Origin: Loktanella sp. SALINAS62
GTDB taxonomy: Bacteria > Pseudomonadota > Alphaproteobacteria > Rhodobacterales > Rhodobacteraceae
DNA length: 64,000 nt
Assembly (NCBI RefSeq): GCF_018263905.1
Contig: NZ_JAAFZU010000055.1
Coordinates: 365,130-429,129, forward strand
Direction: 5' to 3'
The notes under the pieces are model-generated. The model was not told the DNA's origin. It worked only from the letters and a program-made list of their open reading frames with translations, and did no database searches. Positions 1-7,560 of the stretch are shown in pieces (position 1 is the stretch's first letter; every line of letters starts with the position of its first letter). Both the position numbers and the translations under genes were made by a program.

Positions 1-40
1 CGCGTGCCGCAATAACAGCATGTCGCAACCTTTGTCGCCG

Positions 41-817
41 TCATCCGCGCGCCGCATACAACGCGACAGCAGCCGCATTCGACACGTTCAGCGATCCGAA
101 TGCACCCGCCGCGTCCAACCGGACCAACGCATCACAGGTTTCACGGCTTTTTTCGCGCAGCCCCGGCCCTTCGGCGCCCAGCACCAATGCGGTCGGACGA
201 TCGCGGTAGCCGTCGATGGCCGCTTCGATCGTGGTGTCCGCCTCTCCGTCCAGACCCAGTACGCGGTATCCCATGTCCTGCAATTGCGTCATCGCGTCGG
301 CCAGATTGCGGACCCGCAGATAAGGCTGACGTTCCAGCGCACCGGATGCCGTTTTGGCCAAGGCACCGGTTTCAGGGGCCGCGTGACGTTGCACGGCCAC
401 CACGGCGCGTGCGCCGAATACCTCTGCTGACCGCAGGATCGCGCCGACGTTATGCGGATCGGTCACACGGTCCAGCAGGATGATCCGTGCGGGTTCCGGC
501 CCTTCGCCGAGCGCGATGTCCTGCAGCGATCCCCAGTCCAGCGGCTTGACCTCTAGCGCGGCGCCCTGATGGACCGACCCTTGGTCGATGGGGGCCGCGA
601 ATTTGCGCGGGTCGCTGATTTCAGGCGTCATGCCGGCTTCTGTGACCGCATCCTGCAATTTGGCCAGCGCGTTCTGTGTCACCACCAACCGCAGCCGTTC
701 GCGGCGCGGGTTCAGCAGCGCATCGCGCACCGCATGCAGCCCGAACAGCCACACGGTTTCCGCCGCAGCTGCGCGTTTGCCTTGTTCTTTCGCGATGACC
801 CACTTGGGTTTTTGCAT
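41..817 (-). CDS. rlmB: 23S rRNA 2'-O-ribose methyltransferase, TrmH/RlmB family
   Basis: This SPOUT-class methyltransferase would transfer a methyl group from S-adenosylmethionine to a ribose 2'-OH in 23S rRNA (Gm2251 in E. coli RlmB). The 258-residue length is normal for the family. Residues about 22-95 form the small substrate-binding domain. The knotted catalytic domain follows, with motif 1 NVGAILRS (123-130), motif 2 LGAEGPGL (213-220) and motif 3 SLNVSNAA (242-249). The start is the only ATG before the conserved FGLHAV segment. It stands alone, divergent from the tRNA-Tyr gene. The family is certain; the exact RNA target (RlmB rather than another TrmH-like enzyme) is inferred from length and domain order. 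Confidence 0.9.
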   Translation of the reverse strand: MQKPKWVIAKEQGKRAAAAETVWLFGLHAVRDALLNPRRERLRLVVTQNALAKLQDAVTEAGMTPEISDPRKFAAPIDQGSVHQGAALEVKPLDWGSLQDIALGEGPEPARIILLDRVTDPHNVGAILRSAEVFGARAVVAVQRHAAPETGALAKTASGALERQPYLRVRNLADAMTQLQDMGYRVLGLDGEADTTIEAAIDGYRDRPTALVLGAEGPGLREKSRETCDALVRLDAAGAFGSLNVSNAAAVALYAARG

Positions 818-901
818 GACGTTTGTCCCTGATCGTGTCTTTATCCTACTTGGCTGCTAACGCCGCGCGGAACAAGCCCACGTAAACTGCAGATTTTCGT
901 G

Positions 902-930
902 TTGACGCCCCAAAACGCTGCGGCTATTCC
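902..930 (+). promoter_or_regulatory. Sigma-70 type promoter of tRNA-Tyr
   Basis: TTGACG (902-907) and TATTCC (925-930) are separated by exactly 17 bases. The -10 box ends 10 bases before the mature tRNA 5' end, a layout expected for a tRNA promoter. This is a pattern match only. Confidence 0.5.
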
Positions 931-940
931 CGCCGCCAGT

Positions 941-1024
941 GGGCGACAGGCCGCAAGGTGTGGCAGGGGACTGTAACTCCCTCGCGGAGACGCACGCCTG
1001 GTTCGATTCCAGGGTCGCCCACCA
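941..1024 (+). tRNA. tRNA-Tyr (GTA)
   Basis: Acceptor arms GGGCGAC (941-947) and GTCGCCC pair fully, followed by discriminator A and an encoded CCA. The anticodon stem GGGGA/TCCCT holds loop CTGTAAC, giving anticodon GTA. The long variable arm with a GCG/CGC stem marks a class II tRNA, as expected for Tyr. The T-arm is CCTGG-TTCGATT-CCAGG. A short CCCAGC/GCTGGG hairpin about 30 bases downstream could help end transcription. The next 220 bases up to 1246 hold no gene I can see. Confidence 0.95.
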
Positions 1025-1246
1025 CTAATCCAGCATCTCTGTCATGGCATAAAACCCAGCCTCTGGGTGCTGGGCGCAGTTTGGCAATGGCCATGCGCCC
1101 GGTGCGTTGGATTGTGTCGATTTGCAGCATGACACCGCATAATGGCTCGAATCACGCAATATTTATGCCGTTTTTCGGCTTTAGCCCATTGGGAACGTCG
1201 GTCCGCGATCAAAAGCGGTTCACCCGGCGCCCTTTTGGAATGACCA

Positions 1247-2176
1247 ATGCACAGACTTGCCGACCACGCCGATTACCGGATTACATATCATCCTGCCCCA
1301 CAGCCGACCGAAAAGCTGCTGGTGACGTTTGGCGGGCAGCCATCCGATATCGCTGACAGTGGGTTCGGGACAGATTTTGCCCAAAAAAACGGATGGGATC
1401 ATGTTTTTGTCGCGCAGCGGCGCGGCACCCAGTTCCAAGGTTTGCACGCCGCCGTTTTTCGGGCCGCACTGTCGCCACTGTGCACACCGGGGCGCGATGT
1501 CATCTGTTACGGGTCCAGCCTCGGCGGTTATGCCGCCCTGTATTACGGCGGTCAGATCGATGCGCGAATCATCGCCGCAGCCCCCATGCTACCCGCCTGG
1601 GATGGACTGGCACTGCCCGCTTACAAAGATGTGCGCGTCCTGCACCGCCATTTGAAGCGCAGCCGCAAATCAAGGCATGCGCCGTTCGTTATCTACGATC
1701 CCGTACAGACACGTGATGTCAAATTCCTGAACCAAACCGTGCGTCCGGCTTACCGCAACGTGCGTGAACTGGCCCTGCCATTTACCGGGCATACGGTGCT
1801 GGTGGCGCTTTCGAAAATGCGGTTGGTCAAGACATTGATCTCCGGCCTGATAGAGGATGACCGCATTCCGCAGTTCAAGCTTGCCCGCAACGGCAATGCG
1901 GCGTTTCACCGTGAACGCGGCAAGGCGCTGGCGTTCAGTCATCCCGATTTCGCACGGCGCGAATATGAACGCGCGCTGGAATTGCAACCAGCCAAAGCCA
2001 CGTTGAACAATCTGTTCAGCCTGCTGATCCGAATCGGCGATGGTCCAGCGCTTCAGGACCTGCTGGATCGTTGCGCGCGCGATCCCGATCCGAAAATAAA
2101 GATCATGCAATCCCTGCACGACCGCGCCATTGAACGGGGGCTGATCCCATCGCCCTACTATGCGCTCAGCGCCTGA
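1247..2176 (+). CDS. Alpha/beta-hydrolase-like protein of unknown function
   Basis: I do not recognise a named family. The 309-residue protein has no signal peptide. It carries a nucleophile-elbow-like GSSLGGYAALYYG around residues 85-97 (G-x-S-x-G), which fits an alpha/beta hydrolase core. The C-terminal 100 residues look helical and TPR-like (for example REYERALELQPAKATLNNLF). A conserved GHT near residue 183 could supply the catalytic His. Such hydrolase-plus-helical-tail proteins occur in marine alphaproteobacteria, sometimes near polysaccharide genes, but nothing nearby supports that here. Its last 19 bases overlap the end of the convergent kinase gene. The start is the first ATG of the frame, with only a weak ribosome site. 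Confidence 0.6.
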   Translation: MHRLADHADYRITYHPAPQPTEKLLVTFGGQPSDIADSGFGTDFAQKNGWDHVFVAQRRGTQFQGLHAAVFRAALSPLCTPGRDVICYGSSLGGYAALYYGGQIDARIIAAAPMLPAWDGLALPAYKDVRVLHRHLKRSRKSRHAPFVIYDPVQTRDVKFLNQTVRPAYRNVRELALPFTGHTVLVALSKMRLVKTLISGLIEDDRIPQFKLARNGNAAFHRERGKALAFSHPDFARREYERALELQPAKATLNNLFSLLIRIGDGPALQDLLDRCARDPDPKIKIMQSLHDRAIERGLIPSPYYALSA

Positions 2177-3510
2177 AAAGAGATGCTGACGCAAAGACCG
2201 GGATCGTTATCCGACAGAGTAATTCCGGCATCGTGCAGGTTGGCGATGACCGACACAAGGCTGAGCCCCAATCCGCTGCCGGGCGTGTTACGGCTGCGGT
2301 CCAGCCGATACAATCGTTGCATCACCTTGTCCCTTTCCGACGCGGGGATGCCGGGACCGTTGTCACTGACATGCAAAATCGCACGATCAGGCAGCCGTTC
2401 CAGCCGAAGCGCGATATCGCTGCCATGGGGCGTATGCCGCAGGGCGTTTTCGATCAGATTGGCCAGAATTTGGCCGATCAGGTCGGCATCACCATGCACC
2501 ATCATGGGCCGTTCCGGAACATCTGTGCGTAACTGACGCCCGGATTCCTGCGCCGCCGGTTCATAAAGTTCAGCAAAGGTATCGACCAAGGCTGCCAGAT
2601 CAACGGGCTGAAACCGGCTTTTGGGTGTACCGGCTTCGATTTGGGCGATCTGCAGCAGTGCGCGGAACACGGACACCACGCCCGCGATATCGGCGCGCGC
2701 CTGATCGACCAGTGCCTGCGCGTCCGGGTCCAGATCGGTCCGGCCCAGTTCATCCAACCGCACCGATATGCGCTGGATTGGCGTTTTCAGGTCATGCGCC
2801 ACGTCCGAAGACACTTGCCGTAACGCAGCGGTCGAGTTTTCGTAGGCGGCCGCCATCCGGTCGATCCCGTTCCCGACCCTGCGCAGATCGTCGGACCACG
2901 CGGACGTCGGCCGCACCCGCGCCGACAGATCGCCAGATGTCAAAATCCCCAGCGTGCGGCGCACCGCATCCACTTGTCGGGCGGACCGGCGCGCCATTGC
3001 CAGCCCCGCGCCCAGTGCAATGATCAGCGTTGGCAGCAACGATAACAGCGCGATGGTGCGATATACGGCCCATAGCTGGTCAATCTCGGACCGGCTGCGC
3101 GCGACAGTCAGCAAGCCGCGATGTTCGCGCGTCGCCAATGCCAGATATTCGCCGCTGATCGGGGTGCCGGTGTCTTCCAGCGTCGTCAGGACGTAGCCTT
3201 CTTGATCGCGTTCCAGCCTGCCATTGCCGAAATGCCGTCCGTTTTCGGTGACGTAGGACAGCACGACGCGGTCGGGGTCGGTCGCCTGCGCCTCTGCCGC
3301 GACAAGCGCCGCCAACGCCGCCGCAGTCGGCGCCGCCCGAAACCCCGCCAGATCCTGACGTAGCTGCTGACGCATCTGGGTATCCAGCGCACGACTGGTC
3401 AACGTGTAGCTTGCCACCAGCGATGCCACACTGACGAGCGCAAACAGCGCAACCAGCCCCAGCGCCAGGCGCACGGGACTGGCGCTGAACAGATGGCCGC
3501 GCCCGCTCAT
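2158..3510 (-). CDS. Two-component sensor histidine kinase (HAMP, HisKA, HATPase)
   Basis: This 450-residue inner-membrane kinase has two membrane spans (about 13-35 and 152-173) around a periplasmic sensor loop of about 115 residues. A HAMP linker (174-226) follows, then a HisKA domain with phospho-acceptor His239 in VAHDLKTP. The ATPase domain shows the N box NLIENALRH, G1 box DNGPGIP and G2 box GSGLGLSL. It overlaps the stop of the upstream response regulator by ATGA, so the two form a cognate pair. The ligand is unknown. The HDLKTP form of the H-box is common in EnvZ/QseC-like kinases of alphaproteobacteria. The 3' end overlaps a convergent gene by 19 bases. Confidence 0.9.
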   Translation of the reverse strand: MSGRGHLFSASPVRLALGLVALFALVSVASLVASYTLTSRALDTQMRQQLRQDLAGFRAAPTAAALAALVAAEAQATDPDRVVLSYVTENGRHFGNGRLERDQEGYVLTTLEDTGTPISGEYLALATREHRGLLTVARSRSEIDQLWAVYRTIALLSLLPTLIIALGAGLAMARRSARQVDAVRRTLGILTSGDLSARVRPTSAWSDDLRRVGNGIDRMAAAYENSTAALRQVSSDVAHDLKTPIQRISVRLDELGRTDLDPDAQALVDQARADIAGVVSVFRALLQIAQIEAGTPKSRFQPVDLAALVDTFAELYEPAAQESGRQLRTDVPERPMMVHGDADLIGQILANLIENALRHTPHGSDIALRLERLPDRAILHVSDNGPGIPASERDKVMQRLYRLDRSRNTPGSGLGLSLVSVIANLHDAGITLSDNDPGLCVSISFQALSA

Positions 3511-4178
3511 GCCTCGATCCGGTAGCCTGCACCCCGGACGGTCTTGATCAGTTCGGTGTCAAAGGGTTTGTCCACTTTCGCCCGCAAGCGGCTGATGTGT
3601 GTTTCGACGACGTTTGTCTGTGGATCGAAACTGATGTCCCAGACCGATTCCAGCAACATGGTGCGGGTTTGCACCCGACCCTTGCGGCGCAGCAGGTGTT
3701 CAAGAATGGCAAATTCACGCGGCAGCAGATCAATGCGCTGACCCGCGCGGGTCACGTCGCGGGTGACCAGATCGACCGAAAGATCGCCCGCCGTCAGCAC
3801 CGTTTCCTGTGCCAGCGCGCGCGGACGACGGCCCAGCGCGCTGATGCGCGCCGACAGTTCGCCAAAGGCAAACGGTTTCACCAGATAATCGTCTGCCCCC
3901 GCATTCAGGCCTGCGATGCGGTCGTCGACGCTACCCATCGCTGTCAGAAACAGAACCGGCGTCGCATTGCCAGCGCCGCGCAGGGTCTGCACCAATGTCA
4001 GCCCGTCGATTTCCGGCAGCATCCAGTCCACGACCAGCACGTCGTGGTTCGCACCTGTGGCCTGCACCAGCCCTGCCCGTCCATCGGTCACGTGATCGAC
4101 GGTGTGCCCTTCTTCGCGCAGTCCCCGCACGATATACGCACCGGTGGTCGGATCGTCTTCGACGACCAGTATTTTCAT
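3507..4178 (-). CDS. OmpR/PhoB-family response regulator
   Basis: This 223-residue regulator has an N-terminal receiver (VVEDD acidic pocket, phospho-acceptor Asp51 in VVDWMLPEIDG, LVKPF switch Lys) and a C-terminal winged helix (LLPREFAILEHLLRRKGRV through LRAKVDKPF, then TVRGAGYR). The start is placed at the ATG before KILVVEDD; a longer frame to 4274 would add 32 residues unlike any receiver and would run through the degP terminator hairpin. It is the first gene of a two-gene operon with the kinase (ATGA overlap). The DegP-type protease lies upstream in the same direction but behind a terminator, so any envelope-stress link is inference. Confidence 0.9.
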   Translation of the reverse strand: MKILVVEDDPTTGAYIVRGLREEGHTVDHVTDGRAGLVQATGANHDVLVVDWMLPEIDGLTLVQTLRGAGNATPVLFLTAMGSVDDRIAGLNAGADDYLVKPFAFGELSARISALGRRPRALAQETVLTAGDLSVDLVTRDVTRAGQRIDLLPREFAILEHLLRRKGRVQTRTMLLESVWDISFDPQTNVVETHISRLRAKVDKPFDTELIKTVRGAGYRIEA

Positions 4179-4237
4179 GTCGGACCCTGTCTGCATCTGC
4201 GTCACCCTGCAACATGGGGGTCTTGCCCGTGATTCCA

Positions 4238-4279
4238 AGAAAATGGGCCTTGGCCTCTGAAAAGAGTGTGCCAAGGCCC
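4238..4279 (-). terminator. Rho-independent terminator of the DegP-type protease gene
   Basis: A perfect 10-base inverted repeat (4245-4254 with 4270-4279) extends through CTCT/AGAG to a GAAA tetraloop, as read on the + strand. Read on the minus strand the hairpin is followed by ATTTTCTT. It lies 81 bases past the protease stop and before the regulator start, separating the two units. Confidence 0.8.
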
Positions 4280-4359
4280 AGAATGACCCGCGTCAACAGT
4301 GCATCCGGATGCGGGTCACGTGGCGCGGCCAACGTCAGTGTCAGCCGCGCGTTGCGCGA

Positions 4360-5448
4360 TCAGGTCGACCGGTCAGCCAGATTGCCGACGGTAACCTTGA
4401 TCGTTTCTTCGGACCCACGGCGCAGGACCACGGCATCGACCGTCGTATCGGGTTCGACATCGGCCACCACACGGGTCAGGTCGCCCACATCCGCGATGTC
4501 CTTATCGGCAAAGCTGATGATGATGTCACCTTCCTGCAGGTCAGCATCGGCGGCGGGGCTGCCATCGGACACCATTTCCACCACAGCGCCCGTCGGTTTG
4601 TCATAGCCCAGCACATTGGCGATTTCATCGCTCATCGGTTTGATCTGGACGCCCAGCCAACCGCGCGCGATGGTACCGTCGTCCATCAAATCAGCGACCA
4701 CGTCCTGCGCCAGATCGGACGGCACGGCAAAACCGATGCCGACACTGCCGCCGCCGGGGCTGAAGATCATGGTGTTCACACCAATCACATCGCCATCCGC
4801 GTTAAACAGCGGCCCGCCGGAATTGCCCCGGTTGATCGCCGCGTCGGTCTGGATATAGTCGTCATAGGGACCGGACTGGATGTCGCGCGACACGGCCGAC
4901 ACGATGCCGGATGTCACGGTGCCGCCCAGACCAAAGGGATTGCCGATGGCCAGTGCCTCGTCACCGGGGCGCACATCCGCACTGATCCCCCAGGATACTG
5001 TCGTCAGGTCGTCTGCTTCGATATCCAGCACGGCAAGGTCGGTCAGCGGATCGGTTCCGATGACTTCGGCCTCGTATTCCGTGCCGTCAGCCAGTTTGAC
5101 CGTGACGGTATCGGCGTTTTCAACGACGTGGTTATTGGTCACGATCATCCCGTCTTCGGACAGGATGAAGCCGGACCCCAGACCCTGAACGGGACGGCCC
5201 TGATCAGGGAACATCGGGCCAAAGCGGCGTTCCAGTTCTTCGCGCGGGAAACCTTCGGGCAGGCTGTCCTCGATCGAGGTGTCGCCAGATTTTCCGGTGA
5301 CTTCGATAAAGACCACGGCGGGGTTCAGGCGTTCGACCAGATCGCCGTATCCCCCAGCGGGAACAGCAAAAGCGGTGGCGGGCAGCAGGGCCAGTGCGGT
5401 GGTGCCTGCCAATGTGGCAGTCATCGTGCGGCGGATTGCAGTAGACAT
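4360..5448 (-). CDS. DegP/DegQ-type periplasmic serine protease with one PDZ domain
   Basis: A signal peptide (RRT followed by a hydrophobic stretch, cut near AFA-VP at residue 28) sends this 362-residue trypsin-fold protease to the periplasm. The catalytic triad is visible as His107 (TNNHVVE), Asp137 (TDLAVLD) and Ser210 (NRGNSGGPL). A single PDZ domain fills about residues 245-360, with the GWLGVQI and DLQEGDIIISF segments. One PDZ makes it closer to DegS/HtrA-short forms than to DegP, which has two, but the cleavable signal and lack of a retained anchor argue against DegS. The role would be degradation of misfolded envelope proteins. It is monocistronic, ending at a strong terminator. Confidence 0.88.
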   Translation of the reverse strand: MSTAIRRTMTATLAGTTALALLPATAFAVPAGGYGDLVERLNPAVVFIEVTGKSGDTSIEDSLPEGFPREELERRFGPMFPDQGRPVQGLGSGFILSEDGMIVTNNHVVENADTVTVKLADGTEYEAEVIGTDPLTDLAVLDIEADDLTTVSWGISADVRPGDEALAIGNPFGLGGTVTSGIVSAVSRDIQSGPYDDYIQTDAAINRGNSGGPLFNADGDVIGVNTMIFSPGGGSVGIGFAVPSDLAQDVVADLMDDGTIARGWLGVQIKPMSDEIANVLGYDKPTGAVVEMVSDGSPAADADLQEGDIIISFADKDIADVGDLTRVVADVEPDTTVDAVVLRRGSEETIKVTVGNLADRST

Positions 5449-5534
5449 AAGGTGTGCTCCATCCTCGGTGTTGTTACGAGGCTGTATTTGTCACCGCTGT
5501 CTGTCAGCCACCTGTCGTCGTCTATACAAATTTG

Positions 5535-6575
5535 TCAGGTTTGCGCGTCGCCCATCCGTTTGATGTCGCCCACCAGTGCGATGGCTGCCGTCAGCGCCCG
5601 CCCGGTCGTTTGCGCCATTTGCGGCAGGACCATCCATTCCAGTGCCCAGGCAGCACCTGACCGTTCCTGTTCATGCACCATCGCCTGTTGCAACACACCC
5701 GCCTGACCCGCGTTATAGCGCGCCAATGTCACCAGCAGTTCCGCCAGAACAGGGTTCTGCTTATGCGCCATCGCAGACGATCCCCCCCCGCCACTGATCG
5801 ACACGGCACCGATACCCTGTTGCGCCATCAATGCGATATCCTGCCCGATCTTGCCGATGCTGCCGGTCATCAGCGCCAGCAGGTTGCCGTAGGCGACGAT
5901 CCCGCTGCGGTCGGTGTGCCACGGCTGTGCTGTGGTCAATCCCAGCGCCTGCGCCATATCTGCCGCCACATCGGCGAAATCGCCTGTGCCGACCGGACCC
6001 GCCAGCGACAGCCGTTCGGTCTGGGCGCGCGCCAGATCCAACCGCGCGCGATGATCAATCAGCGGCATCCGCCAGATCCGCACCCGGTCGGCGACCGTGA
6101 TCGGCAATGCCGCCTGCATCCGGGTCCGCCCCATCAGGTCTGCGCCACCATCGCGGTCCGACAGCGCGGAAAGCCCATCATTCAGGGCACGCAACCGCGC
6201 ATCCAGCAGGGTCGTCGTCCCCTGCAAGGTCAGCGCAAGGGCGGTATCCATCACATCCTGACTGGTGGCGCCTGCGTGGATGGCCGCAGCGGTGTCCCCG
6301 GCATCCGCCTTTAGCGCAGCGACAAGCGCCGGAACCGGCAGACCGTCACGCGCGCAGCCACCACGCAAGGTGGTTGGGTCCAGCGCCAGCTGGTCAATAT
6401 GCGTTGCCGCCTGTGCGGCCAGATGGCGGTCAAATCGGCCTGCCGCCCCCATGGCGCGGCTGAACGCGGATTCAAACGCCAGCATATGCGCCACCTGCGC
6501 CTTGGCGGACCACAGGACTGCTAACTCGGGATCGCCGAACAAGCCGGACAGATAGGGGTGATCGAAAACGTCCAT
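5535..6575 (-). CDS. pcaB: 3-carboxy-cis,cis-muconate cycloisomerase-like lyase (PcaB)
   Basis: This fumarate-lyase superfamily member (346 residues) carries the signature GGGGSSAMAHKQNPVLAE. The C-terminal HEQERSGAAWALEWM segment is typical of alphaproteobacterial PcaB. PcaB cyclises 3-carboxy-cis,cis-muconate in the protocatechuate branch of the beta-ketoadipate pathway. Length matches the short (about 350 residue) alphaproteobacterial form. The start is the ATG at 6575, preceded by GAAGGA 8 bases upstream; an upstream GTG would overlap the previous gene. The oddity is context: no pcaHG, pcaC, pcaD or pcaQ gene is present, and it ends an amine-metabolism gene string 10 bases after the C45 hydrolase. 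A different lyase substrate is therefore possible. Confidence 0.75.
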   Translation of the reverse strand: MDVFDHPYLSGLFGDPELAVLWSAKAQVAHMLAFESAFSRAMGAAGRFDRHLAAQAATHIDQLALDPTTLRGGCARDGLPVPALVAALKADAGDTAAAIHAGATSQDVMDTALALTLQGTTTLLDARLRALNDGLSALSDRDGGADLMGRTRMQAALPITVADRVRIWRMPLIDHRARLDLARAQTERLSLAGPVGTGDFADVAADMAQALGLTTAQPWHTDRSGIVAYGNLLALMTGSIGKIGQDIALMAQQGIGAVSISGGGGSSAMAHKQNPVLAELLVTLARYNAGQAGVLQQAMVHEQERSGAAWALEWMVLPQMAQTTGRALTAAIALVGDIKRMGDAQT

Positions 6576-6585
6576 GTCAGATCCT

Positions 6586-7557
6586 TCAGGCGGCACCGGG
6601 GACCGTGACGCGACGTCCCCCTTCGACGAATGCGTGCATCGACATCGGCCAGACCGTGCCGGGCCAGCGGACCTCCATCTGGCGCAGACGGGGGCGATAG
6701 ACGGCGGTATAAAGCGTTCCGAACCCTTTGGAAAAAGCGGTCGAATATAGCGGCGGTTTCAAGAACGCATCAATGAACGTTTCCTGTGGCTCACGGTGCA
6801 GGGTCAGGCGTTGCAACAAAAAGCGTTCACGCTCTACCGTTGCGGTGAACCGGGCATGGCTGACCCATTCGACGCTTTCCTGATGATTGGTCGCCACGGC
6901 ATTATGCGTGATCAGCGTGTCACGTCCCGGACCCATCATGGCGGTCAGATACTGCCGGTTTTCATCCAGCACCGTGACATTATAGCTCATATGCGTGGGG
7001 ATGCGGGCCAGTGCCGCGCCTGCCTCTGCCGTGGTGGTGCAGGTTTGCAGGACGTAACGCAGGATCAGCGGCACGCCGAACCCCTGCCCGACCACGTTGC
7101 GCCCGCCGAACGTCAGCGAAATCGCAAGACCTGCGTCATTCACCCCGTCCACCAGCCCCCATAGCCCGTCGGACACACCCATCACGGTACGCCCACCCCA
7201 TTTTGTCCGCAGGATCAGGCTGTCGAACGCGCGGCTGTCGTAGTCATAGTTGCGCACCATGACAGGTTCCGGCCCCTGCCAGATCGCCTGACTGCACCCC
7301 GACAAATAAGCGGGCGGATTCCAGAACGACAGGAACCGCGCGGCTTTGTCACCGCCCCCCGCCAGTTCGCACAGCGTTTCATATAGCGGCAGCAGTTCCG
7401 GCATATGCCGCGCCAACTGGCGACGACATTCGGCATAGGTCGGGCGCGCGTGTTCGCCTTCGCGCATCCACCAGTCCCGGTAGGCGGGCCAGTATTCTGC
7501 AAAAAGCCCGGCCCATCGCGGGCCGGGCTGATCTTCTGACAGGGCACGCCACAGCAT
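6586..7557 (-). CDS. C45-family N-terminal-nucleophile-type hydrolase/acyltransferase
   Basis: The 323-residue protein resembles the C45 family (acyl-CoA:6-aminopenicillanate acyltransferase-like). Cys88 in SGCSQ fits the nucleophile exposed after self-cleavage, and the nearby VRNYDYD is the Arg/Asp-bearing strand seen in linear-amide Ntn hydrolases. LWGLVDGVNDAGLAISL and ATNHQ are also family-like. Such enzymes cleave or exchange amide bonds. No signal peptide is visible, so it is probably cytoplasmic. It starts 3 bases after the ATP-grasp stop, so the two are surely co-transcribed. A ligase followed by an amidase suggests making and breaking the same amide; the substrate is unknown. Confidence 0.75.
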   Translation of the reverse strand: MLWRALSEDQPGPRWAGLFAEYWPAYRDWWMREGEHARPTYAECRRQLARHMPELLPLYETLCELAGGGDKAARFLSFWNPPAYLSGCSQAIWQGPEPVMVRNYDYDSRAFDSLILRTKWGGRTVMGVSDGLWGLVDGVNDAGLAISLTFGGRNVVGQGFGVPLILRYVLQTCTTTAEAGAALARIPTHMSYNVTVLDENRQYLTAMMGPGRDTLITHNAVATNHQESVEWVSHARFTATVERERFLLQRLTLHREPQETFIDAFLKPPLYSTAFSKGFGTLYTAVYRPRLRQMEVRWPGTVWPMSMHAFVEGGRRVTVPGAA

Positions 7558-7560
7558 CGT

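Noticed and set aside
4309..5706. Long open frame (465 residues) opposite the DegP-type protease gene
   Set aside because: It is a mirror frame caused by high GC content; the protease on the other strand has full domain evidence.
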